A stretch of DNA of 64,000 nt from contig JAHZGX010000008.1 of assembly GCA_019420585.1 (NCBI GenBank), forward strand, positions 6,751 through 70,750. Reading direction: 5' to 3'. The stretch is from Prevotellaceae bacterium. GTDB taxonomy: Bacteria > Bacteroidota > Bacteroidia > Bacteroidales > Bacteroidaceae. Below the pieces are notes generated by a model that saw nothing but the letters and a program-made list of their open reading frames with translations, was not told the origin of the DNA and searched no databases. Both the position numbers and the translations under genes were made by a program. Below are positions 49,219-57,423 of this stretch, one piece after another. Numbering within the stretch: the stretch's first letter is position 1; every line of letters starts with the position of its first letter.

Positions 49219-50286
49219 TCAGTGCTTAGCCTCAAACTCCTTCATGCAGGCCACCAGTGCCTGGCAACCCTCAACGCTCATGGCATTGTAGCAGCTGGCA
49301 CGGAAGCCACCCACGTCACGGTGTCCCTTGATGCCCACCATGCCCTGCTGTGTGGCAAAGGCCAGGAACTCGTCCTGCAGGTCCTGATACTCAGGCTTGA
49401 GCACGAAAGTGATGTTCATCAGCGAGCGGCTATCCTCCTCGGCCGTGCCCACGAAGAGTCTGTTACGGTCGATTTCACCATACACAATCTCGGCACGCTC
49501 CCGTGCATGTCTGTCCATGGCCTCAACTCCTCCCTGCGCCTTTATCCATTTCAAATTCTGCAGAGCACAGTAGATGGGTACCACGGGAGGCGTATTGAAC
49601 ATGCTGCCCTTCTTCACATGCGTGCGGTAATCCAGCATGGTGGGTATGGGGCGGCTCACATGTCCAAGCAGGTCTTCCTTCACAATCACGAAAGTCACTC
49701 CGGCCATGCTCAGGTTCTTCTGTGCACCGCCATAAATGATGCCATACTTGCTCACGTCCACCGGACGGGAGAAGATGTCACTGGACATGTCGGCCACAAC
49801 CGGGATGGGAGAATCCAGGTCACGGCGCAACTCTGTTCCGTATATGGTATTGTTGGTTGTTATATGCAGGTAGTCAGCATCCTCGGGAATGGTGAATCCT
49901 TTGGGGATATAGGTAAAATTACGATCCTTGCTGGACGCAACTTCCACCACCTCGCCAAAGAGGCGTGCTTCCTTCTCGGCCTTTGTTGCCCACACGCCAG
50001 TGTTCAAGTAGGCAGCCTTCTTCTCCAAAAGATTATAGGGCACCATGCAAAACTCCAGGCTGGCTCCACCGCCAAGGAATAGCACAGAGTACCCATCGGG
50101 TATCTGGAGCAATTCCTTGAACAATGCCACAGCCTCATCGACCACCGGCTGGAAATTCTTGGCACGGTGGCTGATTTCCATCAGGCTGAGCCCCGACCCT
50201 TCAAACTCAAGACATGCAGAGGCCGTGGCCTCTATCACCTCGCGGGGCAGTATGCTTGGCCCCGCATTGAAATTGTACTTCTTCAT
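49219..50286 (-). CDS. serC: Phosphoserine aminotransferase
   Basis: A 355-residue PLP enzyme that transaminates 3-phosphohydroxypyruvate with glutamate. The start YNFNAGPSILPREV, the substrate loop ISHRAKNF, and the PLP-lysine region IIYGGAQKNLSMAG are all conserved, and the closing GIKGHRDVGGFRASCYNAMS matches the family. The length equals E. coli SerC (362) closely. It heads the operon serC-serA-DUF1015-yigZ, with a 96-nt AT-rich gap before serA. Confidence 0.95.
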   Translation of the reverse strand: MKKYNFNAGPSILPREVIEATASACLEFEGSGLSLMEISHRAKNFQPVVDEAVALFKELLQIPDGYSVLFLGGGASLEFCMVPYNLLEKKAAYLNTGVWATKAEKEARLFGEVVEVASSKDRNFTYIPKGFTIPEDADYLHITTNNTIYGTELRRDLDSPIPVVADMSSDIFSRPVDVSKYGIIYGGAQKNLSMAGVTFVIVKEDLLGHVSRPIPTMLDYRTHVKKGSMFNTPPVVPIYCALQNLKWIKAQGGVEAMDRHARERAEIVYGEIDRNRLFVGTAEEDSRSLMNITFVLKPEYQDLQDEFLAFATQQGMVGIKGHRDVGGFRASCYNAMSVEGCQALVACMKEFEAKH

Positions 50287-50388
50287 GTCAATCTTTTAGT
50301 TGTTTACCACATATTACTATATCCTGAATTAAGCGGCTTCACAGATGCCGGAGTCATCCTCCCTTATCTTTTGGCCTACATACCACTA

Positions 50389-50396
50389 CAAATTTA
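50389..50396 (-). promoter_or_regulatory. -7 promoter box for the serC operon
   Basis: TAAATTTG on the minus strand, 102 nt upstream of the serC ATG. Confidence 0.5.
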
Positions 50397-50502
50397 GCAA
50401 TATTTACAGTTCGCCGACATAGGTAACATAATAAAAATTGACAAGAAACGGCATCCGACAAAAAAACATGTCGGCAGGCTTGCCCAGCCCAATAAAATGT
50501 AC

Positions 50503-50510
50503 TACTTTTG
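50503..50510 (+). promoter_or_regulatory. -7 promoter box for tRNA-Pro
   Basis: TACTTTTG, 33 nt upstream of tRNA-Pro, with a CTTG at 50479 at a 20-bp spacing as a weak -33. Confidence 0.6.
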
Positions 50511-50543
50511 CAACGCTTTACGGGGAACAGTCCCTGTGCGGCA

Positions 50544-50619
50544 CGGGGTGTAGCGCAGTTGGTAGCGCACCTGGTTTGGGACCAGGTGGTCGCCCGTTCG
50601 AGTCGGGTCACCCCGACCA
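50544..50619 (+). tRNA. tRNA-Pro (TGG)
   Basis: Acceptor CGGGGTG pairs with CACCCCG, the anticodon stem CCTGG encloses TTTGGGA (anticodon TGG), and the T arm is CCCGTTCGAGTCGGG. CCA is encoded. Confidence 0.95.
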
Positions 50620-50682
50620 CACAACAAAACAAAAGGCGGAAACATTTTCGCCAAAACATTTGGAGATACAGGAATAAAGGCG

Positions 50683-50690
50683 TACCTTTG
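50683..50690 (+). promoter_or_regulatory. -7 promoter box for tRNA-Cys
   Basis: TACCTTTG, 17 nt upstream of tRNA-Cys. The next bases, CAACGCTTT, are shared with the region after the tRNA-Pro promoter, so the two promoters are duplicated. Confidence 0.65.
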
Positions 50691-50707
50691 CAACGCTTTT
50701 ACGGAAT

Positions 50708-50779
50708 GGTGCCTTGGATGAGTGGCTTAGTCAACGGTCTGCAAAACCGTGAACGGCGGTTCGAATCCGCCAGGCACCT
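50708..50779 (+). tRNA. tRNA-Cys (GCA)
   Basis: Acceptor GGTGCCT pairs with AGGCACC, the anticodon loop is TCTGCAAAA (anticodon GCA), and the T arm is GGCGGTTCGAATCCGCC. Discriminator T, CCA not encoded. Confidence 0.93.
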
Positions 50780-50799
50780 CACTCAAAACAACAGAAGAA

Positions 50800-50838
50800 G
50801 CAAAAAAAGCATCTCGTTTGTCGGGATGCTTTTTTTGC
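50800..50838 (+). terminator. Terminator after tRNA-Cys
   Basis: GCAAAAAAAGCATC and GATGCTTTTTTTGC form a 14-bp perfect stem whose right half is the T tract, 20 nt after the tRNA. Confidence 0.8.
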
Positions 50839-50990
50839 ATCCCCCTCTCCCAGCAAAAACATGGGGGCTCAGCGTTTTGGGAGCTCAGTACAGAGAAGAC
50901 AGATTGTCCCGAACACCAAAATAACATACGCTACCCCCCCCTCGCGTCTTGACATTGTCAAGATTTCAGAAACAAAAGCACGAAAAAGCG

Positions 50991-51045
50991 CCTGCCTAGG
51001 AAAAAATAAAAATCCAGTTGGAAAAAAATTTTTTCCTAACTGGAA
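50991..51045. repeat. Dispersed palindromic intergenic element, copy 3
   Basis: CCAGTTGGAAAAAAA (51014) pairs with TTTTTTCCtAACTGG (to 51043), preceded by AAAAATAAAAAT as in copy 2. The upstream half is more diverged than in copies 1, 2 and 4. Confidence 0.65.
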
Positions 51046-51184
51046 ACATAAAATCGGGTGGTTTGGCGAAAACGCGAATATGTAAAGAAGAAGAAATTCA
51101 TGCCCAAGGAAAATCACTGCGCCGTTTTTGTGTCCGTTCCTCTTCCCAAGAGGAAAGCAACAGGCAACACAATGAGATACGGAA

Positions 51185-51883
51185 TCAGAAGGAGACAACT
51201 TGCGCAAAAGCCTCAAAGGAGGTTTCCAAGCGGCTCAGTTGCCAAGGTTTCAGGCGAAGAGAAAAAGTACCCTTCAATTCCCCCAAGCCAAAATACTCTT
51301 TCATGATACTGGCAAGATTGAAGGAAACTGCGTCGCCCTGACAAACCAGGAACGAGGCCACACGCACCAGCAGGGCATGGTCATGTTCCACATACCTCAG
51401 CGTACGGAAAAGCACATAGGCACATGGCACCGTGCCCACAGGAAGCAGCAGGCGGATACGCTTCCGGACATCCGTCCCCCCCAACACGTCCAGCAAACGC
51501 GCCACAGACCCGGGGGCACTCTGAAGAGGCAGCAAATGACGGAGAACCTTGTCCGCATCAATTTCCGTGAAAACGGGCACCAAAGCCTCAAACCCCTCAT
51601 CATCAAGGCTCACATCTCCACGTTTGAGACGGACCGAAAGAGCCTGCAACATGGTGACGAGAAAGGCACGGTTGTCCATGCGGAGCAATGTGAGAAAAAG
51701 TTCCCAAAACAACACAGGCTCCACCTCTGCGGCAATACGGTCACCCAAGATGTATCCCGCCGTGCGGAACTGCGACACACTGAGAGAACGCAAGAAGCCG
51801 GGCAATGCCGCACAGCCCCCCTCACGCAACGTGGCAATGAGGCGCGTATAAAGCACTGTGCTGAAACGGACTTCCCTAATCAT
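51185..51883 (-). CDS. Helical protein of unknown function
   Basis: A 232-residue protein, mostly helical with Leu-rich segments (LYTRLIATLREGGCAALPGFLRSL, FLVTMLQALSVRLKRGD, VRKRIRLLLPVGTVPCAYVLF). No signal peptide, membrane segment or catalytic motif. It seems to be a single-gene unit between the tRNA-Cys terminator, a palindromic element and the tRNA-Thr terminator. The layout of helices is compatible with HEAT-like repeats but I cannot assign a family. Confidence 0.6.
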   Translation of the reverse strand: MIREVRFSTVLYTRLIATLREGGCAALPGFLRSLSVSQFRTAGYILGDRIAAEVEPVLFWELFLTLLRMDNRAFLVTMLQALSVRLKRGDVSLDDEGFEALVPVFTEIDADKVLRHLLPLQSAPGSVARLLDVLGGTDVRKRIRLLLPVGTVPCAYVLFRTLRYVEHDHALLVRVASFLVCQGDAVSFNLASIMKEYFGLGELKGTFSLRLKPWQLSRLETSFEAFAQVVSF

Positions 51884-51896
51884 GGATCAAACAACG

Positions 51897-51931
51897 AAAA
51901 GGGGCAGCACCTGTTCCGTGCCACCCCTTTT
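51897..51931. terminator. Hairpin between tRNA-Thr and the 51185 gene
   Basis: AAAAGGGGCAGCAC and GTGCCACCCCTTTT pair with a two-base internal mismatch; T tracts on both strands. It would terminate the tRNA-Thr transcript on the minus strand. Confidence 0.5.
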
Positions 51932-51944
51932 ACTTCCCTTGTCG

Positions 51945-52018
51945 AGCCTCTTGTCGGATTCGAACCAACGACCCCGAGATTACAAATCACGTGCTCTGGC
52001 CAACTGAGCTAAAGAGGC
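51945..52018 (-). tRNA. tRNA-Thr (TGT)
   Basis: On the minus strand, acceptor GCCTCTT pairs with AAGAGGC, the D arm is AGCTCAGTTGG, the anticodon loop is TTTGTAA (anticodon TGT) and the T arm is GTTGGTTCGAATCCGAC. CCA is not encoded. Confidence 0.93.
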
Positions 52019-52129
52019 GGGTGGGGAAGCTTACCATATCGCGCCGCTACAACCTCCTGCCCTTGCTGCGATCAAGCCCTGGGGGATTAAGAGGGAGCAT
52101 GCCGTATGGGACTTCCCCATTTCGGTGTG

Positions 52130-52137
52130 CAAAGGTA
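52130..52137 (-). promoter_or_regulatory. -7 promoter box for tRNA-Thr
   Basis: TACCTTTG on the minus strand, 111 nt upstream of the mature tRNA, so a long leader would be removed. Confidence 0.5.
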
Positions 52138-52229
52138 TGGATTTCCCCATTCACGGCCAAATATTACTGCAACTTTTTCTCAAAGGAACATTTCTCCCAC
52201 GCGCGCGAATTATATTGGATAATTAGTGG

Positions 52230-52237
52230 TAAATTTG
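52230..52237 (+). promoter_or_regulatory. -7 promoter box for the DUF4199 gene
   Basis: TAAATTTG, 18 nt upstream of the ATG at 52256. An ATG at 52247 would start almost at the transcription start. Confidence 0.55.
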
Positions 52238-52255
52238 CAGAAAAGAATGATTAGC

Positions 52256-52816
52256 ATGGAACAAAATCCCTATGAAATGGACACGCCGAAGGACCGTATC
52301 GATTACGCCGGGAAATGCGGGGTATTGCTGGGAGTCATGTGGATGGTAGCCTTCCTCTGCTCCATATACAGCCTGGACAATCCTCTGCTGGGATATGCCG
52401 GCAACACGGTGGCCTTACTGTCGCTTTATGCGCTGTACCTCATCATCGTGCGGTATCGTGCCTTCGTGGCTCCGCTGCGTTTCCTAAGTTGCTGCAAGAT
52501 GGCATGGCTCACCTGCCTGTTTGCCGGCCTGCTGACCACACTGGCACAATACCTCTACTTCCGCTTCATTGACGGCGGGCACCTGATGCTCTCACTGACG
52601 GAGATGCTGCACGACGAGCAATACCGCCAGGCATTCAAACAGGCAATGCCCCACGTCACCCCCGAGGATATGGTGCAGCTCCTGTCCAGCATCAAGATGA
52701 ACGACATGGTGCTTGGCTTGTGGTCGTTCAACCTCTTCATCTCTTTTCCCATGAGTTTGACAGCGGCCATCTTCGCCTCATTGAAGAACGTTGACAAGTA
52801 CCGCACAAAGCAATAA
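52256..52816 (+). CDS. DUF4199 family membrane protein
   Basis: A 186-residue membrane protein with four hydrophobic segments (CGVLLGVMWMVAFLCSI, VALLSLYALYLIIV, MAWLTCLFAGLLTTLAQYLYF and LGLWSFNLFISFPMSLTAAIFA). The spacing, and the EQYRQAFKQAM-type loop between segments 3 and 4, are those of the Bacteroidota DUF4199 family. In this phylum it often sits directly before a GtrB-like glycosyltransferase, as here (27 nt). The function is unknown; a role in lipid-linked sugar transfer is inferred from the neighbour only. Confidence 0.8.
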   Translation: MEQNPYEMDTPKDRIDYAGKCGVLLGVMWMVAFLCSIYSLDNPLLGYAGNTVALLSLYALYLIIVRYRAFVAPLRFLSCCKMAWLTCLFAGLLTTLAQYLYFRFIDGGHLMLSLTEMLHDEQYRQAFKQAMPHVTPEDMVQLLSSIKMNDMVLGLWSFNLFISFPMSLTAAIFASLKNVDKYRTKQ

Positions 52817-52843
52817 GACATCACAAGAAAGCATTTTCACAGA

Positions 52844-53806
52844 ATGAATATATCCATAGTAATTCCCCTGTTCAACGAGGAAGAATCCCTGCCGGAACTA
52901 TTTGCATGGATAGAGCGAGTGACTAACGCCAACGGCCTGAGCCACGAAGTAATATTCGTGGACGACGGCAGCACCGACCGCTCATGGGAAGTGATAGAAC
53001 GGCTCAAGACAGAAAACCCCGACGTGGTATGCGGTATAAAGTTCCGTCGCAACTACGGCAAAAGCCCGGCTCTGTACTGCGGGTTCGCCAAGGCACAGGG
53101 GGACGTGGTGATTACCATGGACGCTGACCTGCAGGACTCGCCCGATGAGATTCCCGAACTCTACCGCATGATAAGCGAGGAGAAGTATGACCTGGTAAGC
53201 GGATATAAGATGAACCGCAGCCAGGGCGACCCACTCTCGAAGACCATCCCAACCAAACTCTTCAACGCCACAGCGCGCTGGGTAAGTGGCATCCACAACC
53301 TTCATGACTTCAACTGTGGCCTCAAAGCCTACCGCCGCGACGTAATCAAGAACATCGAGGTGTACGGTGAGATGCACCGGTATATCCCTTACCTGGCCAA
53401 GAACGCAGGATTCGCACGTATCGGGGAGAAACGCGTGCACCACCAGGCCAGGAAATTCGGAAAGTCAAAGTTCATGGGACTTAACCGCTTCGTGAACGGT
53501 TATCTGGATCTCCTTTCACTCTGGTTCCTGAACAACTTCGGGCTGAAACCCATGCATGTGTTCGGCTTCATAGGAACGCTGATGTTCATGCTGGGCTTTG
53601 TGGCCGTGGTCATCGTAGGCGCGACAAAGTTATACTACCTGTCTGCAGGCGAGGCTCATCCACTCGTGACCAACAGCCCATACTTCTACATAGCACTCAC
53701 GATGATGATTCTCGGCACGCAACTTTTCGTGGCGGGCTTCCTTGGCGAACTGATAAGCAGGAACTCCCCCGAAAGGAACAAGTATCAGATAGAGGAAGAA
53801 CTCTGA
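52844..53806 (+). CDS. Polyprenyl-phosphate glycosyltransferase (GT2, GtrB/DPM-like)
   Basis: A 320-residue GT2 enzyme. The A-fold catalytic domain (ISIVIPLFNEEESLPELF, VDDGSTDRSWEV, DADLQDSPDEIPELY with the DxD-type metal site) is followed by the amphipathic FGKSKFMGLNRFVNGYLDLL and two C-terminal membrane helices. Such enzymes load a sugar onto polyprenyl phosphate on the inner face of the membrane for flipping and transfer to a glycan. Sugar specificity is not readable. Confidence 0.9.
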   Translation: MNISIVIPLFNEEESLPELFAWIERVTNANGLSHEVIFVDDGSTDRSWEVIERLKTENPDVVCGIKFRRNYGKSPALYCGFAKAQGDVVITMDADLQDSPDEIPELYRMISEEKYDLVSGYKMNRSQGDPLSKTIPTKLFNATARWVSGIHNLHDFNCGLKAYRRDVIKNIEVYGEMHRYIPYLAKNAGFARIGEKRVHHQARKFGKSKFMGLNRFVNGYLDLLSLWFLNNFGLKPMHVFGFIGTLMFMLGFVAVVIVGATKLYYLSAGEAHPLVTNSPYFYIALTMMILGTQLFVAGFLGELISRNSPERNKYQIEEEL

Positions 53807-53812
53807 AATAAG

Positions 53813-54286
53813 ATGACCAGCAGACACATAAGGCACAAACTGGCCACACTCGTTCTGGGCACTGCGGCACTGGCCGCATGTGACACCATTGACTGCACGC
53901 TTTACAACACCGTGTCGCTCACCTGTGCGTTTTATTCCGAAGGAAAAGCCGTGAGACTGACCGACACGCTCACGGTAAGCGCACTGGGAACAGACTCCAT
54001 CCTGGTCAACAGAATGGTGGGAGCCTCAACGGTTGACCTGCCATTGAGTTTCGCACAGGACAGGGACACCCTGGTGCTGCACGTATATGGGCCTGACTTT
54101 GACGCCCGAGACACCCTGTGGGTGGAGAAGAGCAACATTCCACACTTTGAGTCACCCGACTGTCCTACCCACATGTTCCACCAAATACTGTCTGTGCAAC
54201 ACTCCAGCACATTCATCGACAGCATCAGCATCACAAGGAGCCAAGTAGATTATGACCAAACTGAGAACCTACGCATTAACCTGTAG
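53813..54286 (+). CDS. DUF6452 family lipoprotein
   Basis: A 157-residue lipoprotein: the signal sequence LVLGTAALAAC ends in a lipobox Cys (residue 23). The mature part is a beta-rich domain with CTLYNTVSLTCAFYSEGKAV, DTLTVSALGTDSILVN and DTLVLHVYG, matching the Bacteroidota DUF6452 pattern. The next gene, DUF6048, usually accompanies it, and the two overlap by 35 bp. Likely an outer-membrane-attached partner; function unknown. Confidence 0.8.
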   Translation: MTSRHIRHKLATLVLGTAALAACDTIDCTLYNTVSLTCAFYSEGKAVRLTDTLTVSALGTDSILVNRMVGASTVDLPLSFAQDRDTLVLHVYGPDFDARDTLWVEKSNIPHFESPDCPTHMFHQILSVQHSSTFIDSISITRSQVDYDQTENLRINL

Positions 54287-55025
54287 CCTGCTCTTGTGGG
54301 GCGGTGCCGCACAGTTGGCGCAGGCTCAGAAGAAGGCCGCCCCCACCCAAGTCCCCAAGGAGGAGAAGGCTCCCCTGTTCGGTGGCGTGGCTGTGGGAGC
54401 CGACCTGGTGGGACTGGCCATGAAGGGCATGGGGCTGAAGTTCGCCAATATGGAAGTGAGCGGACGGCTTAACTTCTATGAGAAGTACTTCCCTATCGTG
54501 GAACTGGGCATAGGTGACTGTACACGCGAAGGCGGCGAGAACAACAACAAGTTCAGCACTACAGCCCCCTACTACAGAGTTGGCATGGACTACAATTTCA
54601 ACAAGAAAGTCAACGGCAACCGCTTCTTCGGAGGCCTGCGCTACGCTTTCTCGTCCTACAAGTTCGACTTCGAGAACCCAGACTTTACAGACCCCGTCTA
54701 CGGGACAGCCACTCCTTTGAGATTCAAAGACCTGAAAGGGAAGAATCAATGGATGGAAGTCTGCGTCGGAGTGGAGTGTAAGTTATGGAGCATAGTGAGG
54801 ATGGGATGGAGCCTGAGGTATAAGATAAAGGTGAAGAACAATACCCCGTCCTATGGCGAACCCTGGTACGCTCCCGGATTCGGCAAGAATGGGAACACCA
54901 CATGGGGCGGAACGGTGAACCTTATGTTCGACATTGGCAAGTCGGCTCGCCGCACCGGAAAGAAAAATAAAGCAGCAAGTGCACCTCTGCCTACTGAGGC
55001 ACAGGAAACGATTCAAAAAGAATGA
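54252..55025 (+). CDS. DUF6048 family outer-membrane beta-barrel-like protein
   Basis: A 257-residue exported protein: signal peptide (TYALTCSLLLWGGAAQLAQA), a short Lys/Pro linker, then alternating beta strands (FGGVAVGADLVGLAM, SGRLNFYEKYFPIVELGIG, YYRVGMDYNFNKKVNGNRFFGGLRYAFSSY, VGVECKLWSIVRMGWSLRYKIKV) ending in NLMFDIG, typical of an 8-10-stranded barrel. DUF6048 is the usual partner of DUF6452, which is immediately upstream. The C-terminal 30 residues are a Lys-rich tail after the barrel, which is unusual because barrels normally end in an aromatic residue. Confidence 0.75.
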   Translation: MTKLRTYALTCSLLLWGGAAQLAQAQKKAAPTQVPKEEKAPLFGGVAVGADLVGLAMKGMGLKFANMEVSGRLNFYEKYFPIVELGIGDCTREGGENNNKFSTTAPYYRVGMDYNFNKKVNGNRFFGGLRYAFSSYKFDFENPDFTDPVYGTATPLRFKDLKGKNQWMEVCVGVECKLWSIVRMGWSLRYKIKVKNNTPSYGEPWYAPGFGKNGNTTWGGTVNLMFDIGKSARRTGKKNKAASAPLPTEAQETIQKE

Positions 55026-55594
55026 GCGAATTAGAAATTTGGTTCATAGGGCTTGCGCTGGCCATCGACTGCTTCACCATAAGCATTGCCGCCGGCCTAC
55101 AGGCACGGCGTGTAAAGGCTTTGCCAATGGGACTCATGGCTTTGTCATTTGGCATCTTCCAAGCCGGCATGACTTGGCTGGGCTATATGGGATTGTCCCT
55201 CTTTGCCCATCATATTGAGCAGGTTGACCACTGGATAGCCTTTGCCCTGCTGTCCTATACAGGTTGCAGGATGATATGGGAAGGAATACATGCAGACAGC
55301 AAGCCTTCGGGCAGCACCTCCATGCTCTGCACACGCAGCATACTCACCTTGTCTGTGGCCACCAGTATCGATGCTCTGGCCGTGGGCATCTCGCTTGCCT
55401 GCCTCCCGCAAGGCAGCCTGCGTGGAATAGCCTACACGGTGGGTGTCATTGGCATCTGCTCCACGGTCATGAGCATTATCGGCTTGGCAGCAGGCATCAT
55501 TGCGGGGCGTAAAGTAAACTGGCACGCAGAGGTGATTGGAGGAAGCGTATTGCTGATAATAGGAATAAAGATTCTCATAGAACACTTGTCATGA
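55022..55594 (+). CDS. mntP: Manganese efflux pump MntP
   Basis: A 190-residue membrane protein with six hydrophobic segments. The conserved Asp residues of MntP are present in ALAIDCFTISIAAGL and SVATSIDALAVGISLA. It exports manganese. It overlaps the preceding gene by 4 bp (ATGA) and the next one by 4 bp, so it belongs to a tightly packed operon. No mntP riboswitch is visible, as expected for an internal gene. Confidence 0.93.
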   Translation: MSELEIWFIGLALAIDCFTISIAAGLQARRVKALPMGLMALSFGIFQAGMTWLGYMGLSLFAHHIEQVDHWIAFALLSYTGCRMIWEGIHADSKPSGSTSMLCTRSILTLSVATSIDALAVGISLACLPQGSLRGIAYTVGVIGICSTVMSIIGLAAGIIAGRKVNWHAEVIGGSVLLIIGIKILIEHLS

Positions 55595-56625
55595 AACAGA
55601 ACAGCAGATTCAGGCTGTGGCACATCCCCGTGCTGGTTGTCCTCGCCACTGCCGCCATATACATACTGAGGAACAAATCGCTCTCACAGGTTCCCTTTCA
55701 GAGTGAGGAAGGCGCCATATTCGGCACCGTGTACCATGTGAAATACCAGTATGGCTCCAGCCTGCAGGCCGAGATACTCAGCAGTCTGCACGCCGTGGAC
55801 TCATCCTTGTCCATGTTTAACAAGCAGAGCACTGTGAGCCGCATCAATGCAGGCGAGGACATGCGCACTGACTCCCTGCTGGAGATGGTGCTGCAGATTT
55901 CCACAGCCATCAGTGAAGCCACAAACGGTGCATTCGACATAACCGTGGCTCCCCTGGTCAATGCCTGGGGATTCGGATTCAAGCACGACCAGTGGCCGGA
56001 TTCGACCATGGTGGACAGCCTGCGCCAACTCGTAGGATGGCATAAGGTGAGCCTGGAGAACCATCAGGTGCAAAAGCAAGACCCACGCATCATACTTGAC
56101 TTCAGCGCAGTGGCCAAAGGATTCGGAGTGGATCAGGTTGCATCGCTCTTCCGCAGCCGCGGCATAAAGAACTTCATGGTGGAGATAGGCGGAGAAATCG
56201 TGTCAAGCGGCCGGAATCCCAAGGGAGAAGCCTGGCGCATAGGCATCAACAAGCCCGATGACGACCCAGACAACAGCAGTACCCTGCTGCAAGACATCAT
56301 TGAACTGCATGACTGCGCCATTGCCACCAGCGGTAATTACCGCAACTTCTACATGCACGACGGCAAGCGTGTGGCTCACACCATAGATCCACACAGCGGT
56401 TATCCCGTGCAACACAGCATACTGAGCAGCACGGTCATGGCTCCCACATGTGCCATGGCCGATGGATTCGCCACGGCATTCATGGTGATGGGACTGGACA
56501 GCGCCAAGGCCGTACTGCAGAGACATCAGGAACTACAGGCTTATTTCATCTGCTCCACACCTGATGGCAAGTATGACACATGGTGTACCCAAGGTTTCAG
56601 GAAACGTATTTCCGCTCAACAATAA
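55591..56625 (+). CDS. apbE: FAD:protein FMN transferase
   Basis: A 344-residue enzyme of the ApbE family that attaches FMN to Thr/Ser of target proteins such as RnfG, RnfD or NqrC. One N-terminal membrane anchor (WHIPVLVVLATAAIYIL), SSLSMFNKQSTVSRINAG, DFSAVAKGFGVDQVA and VEIGGEIVSSGRNPKGEAWRIGI, AIATSGNYRNF and TIDPHSGYPV are family signatures. The RnfG and RnfD flavin-binding motifs in this window make the Rnf complex its likely client (inference from pathway knowledge). Confidence 0.94.
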   Translation: MKQNSRFRLWHIPVLVVLATAAIYILRNKSLSQVPFQSEEGAIFGTVYHVKYQYGSSLQAEILSSLHAVDSSLSMFNKQSTVSRINAGEDMRTDSLLEMVLQISTAISEATNGAFDITVAPLVNAWGFGFKHDQWPDSTMVDSLRQLVGWHKVSLENHQVQKQDPRIILDFSAVAKGFGVDQVASLFRSRGIKNFMVEIGGEIVSSGRNPKGEAWRIGINKPDDDPDNSSTLLQDIIELHDCAIATSGNYRNFYMHDGKRVAHTIDPHSGYPVQHSILSSTVMAPTCAMADGFATAFMVMGLDSAKAVLQRHQELQAYFICSTPDGKYDTWCTQGFRKRISAQQ

Positions 56626-56661
56626 AGCAGTTCCAAGGGAAACAGACACGAAAGGACAACT

Positions 56662-57387
56662 ATGGACATCAGCACGAAATACAGACTACTGACCCGCATG
56701 CCCCTGCTGCAGGGACTCAGCGGACAGGATCTTGCACGCCTGGAGGAGATGCACGGGCTGGAAATTGAGTCCATCCCACCCAGCCGGCTGCCCTTGCTCA
56801 ACCAGGGGAATGCCTGCACACACCTCATCCTGGTGGCCAGCGGAACACTCCGCAGGACACATTCCACCGACGATGGTCGGTTGACTCTGTCGGCACACCT
56901 GCAGCCTCCAGTAGCCATCGATCCAGAGAACCTCTACGGCCTGCACTGCCATTACCGCAATTCATACTTTGCAGAATCGGAGTTGCAGATAATCAGCATA
57001 CGCAAGGCCGATGTGGAAAAGTGCCTCATGTATGTCCCCATATTCCGCTACAACCTGCTGAACTATCTCTCTGCGGTGTCACACAAGCAGGCTCTGCTGC
57101 TGAATCCCTGCCAACCGGGCACGGCAGCGGAGAAGTTCCTGCGTCTGATGGAGGTACTCTGCAGAGAGGACGATACTGACATTGCCTTGAATGTCAAGAT
57201 GACCGACTTGGCATTATACACCGGGGAGACCCGGCTCACAGTGTCACGTATGCTCAACGCACTGGCACAACAGGGAGCCATCGGCATATCGCGCTCCACC
57301 ATCACCATGAGTTCTCTGCGCACACTCCAAGCGCACATACGGGACACGCACACAGAGGTGGGCGGCATGAAAGAGACACATATATAA
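56662..57387 (+). CDS. Crp/Fnr family transcriptional regulator
   Basis: A 241-residue regulator: an N-terminal cyclic-nucleotide-binding-like domain (LLNQGNACTHLILVASGTLRRT) and a C-terminal winged helix (VKMTDLALYTGETRLTVSRMLNALAQQGAIGISRS). It lacks the Cys cluster of Fnr, so it is not an iron-sulfur oxygen sensor. The effector is unknown. It lies 36 nt after apbE and 36 nt before the M3 peptidase gene; it may control one of these or distant fermentation genes. Confidence 0.88.
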   Translation: MDISTKYRLLTRMPLLQGLSGQDLARLEEMHGLEIESIPPSRLPLLNQGNACTHLILVASGTLRRTHSTDDGRLTLSAHLQPPVAIDPENLYGLHCHYRNSYFAESELQIISIRKADVEKCLMYVPIFRYNLLNYLSAVSHKQALLLNPCQPGTAAEKFLRLMEVLCREDDTDIALNVKMTDLALYTGETRLTVSRMLNALAQQGAIGISRSTITMSSLRTLQAHIRDTHTEVGGMKETHI

Positions 57388-57423
57388 ATAAGGTAACAAT
57401 ACTTTCAACAACGAGGATACACA

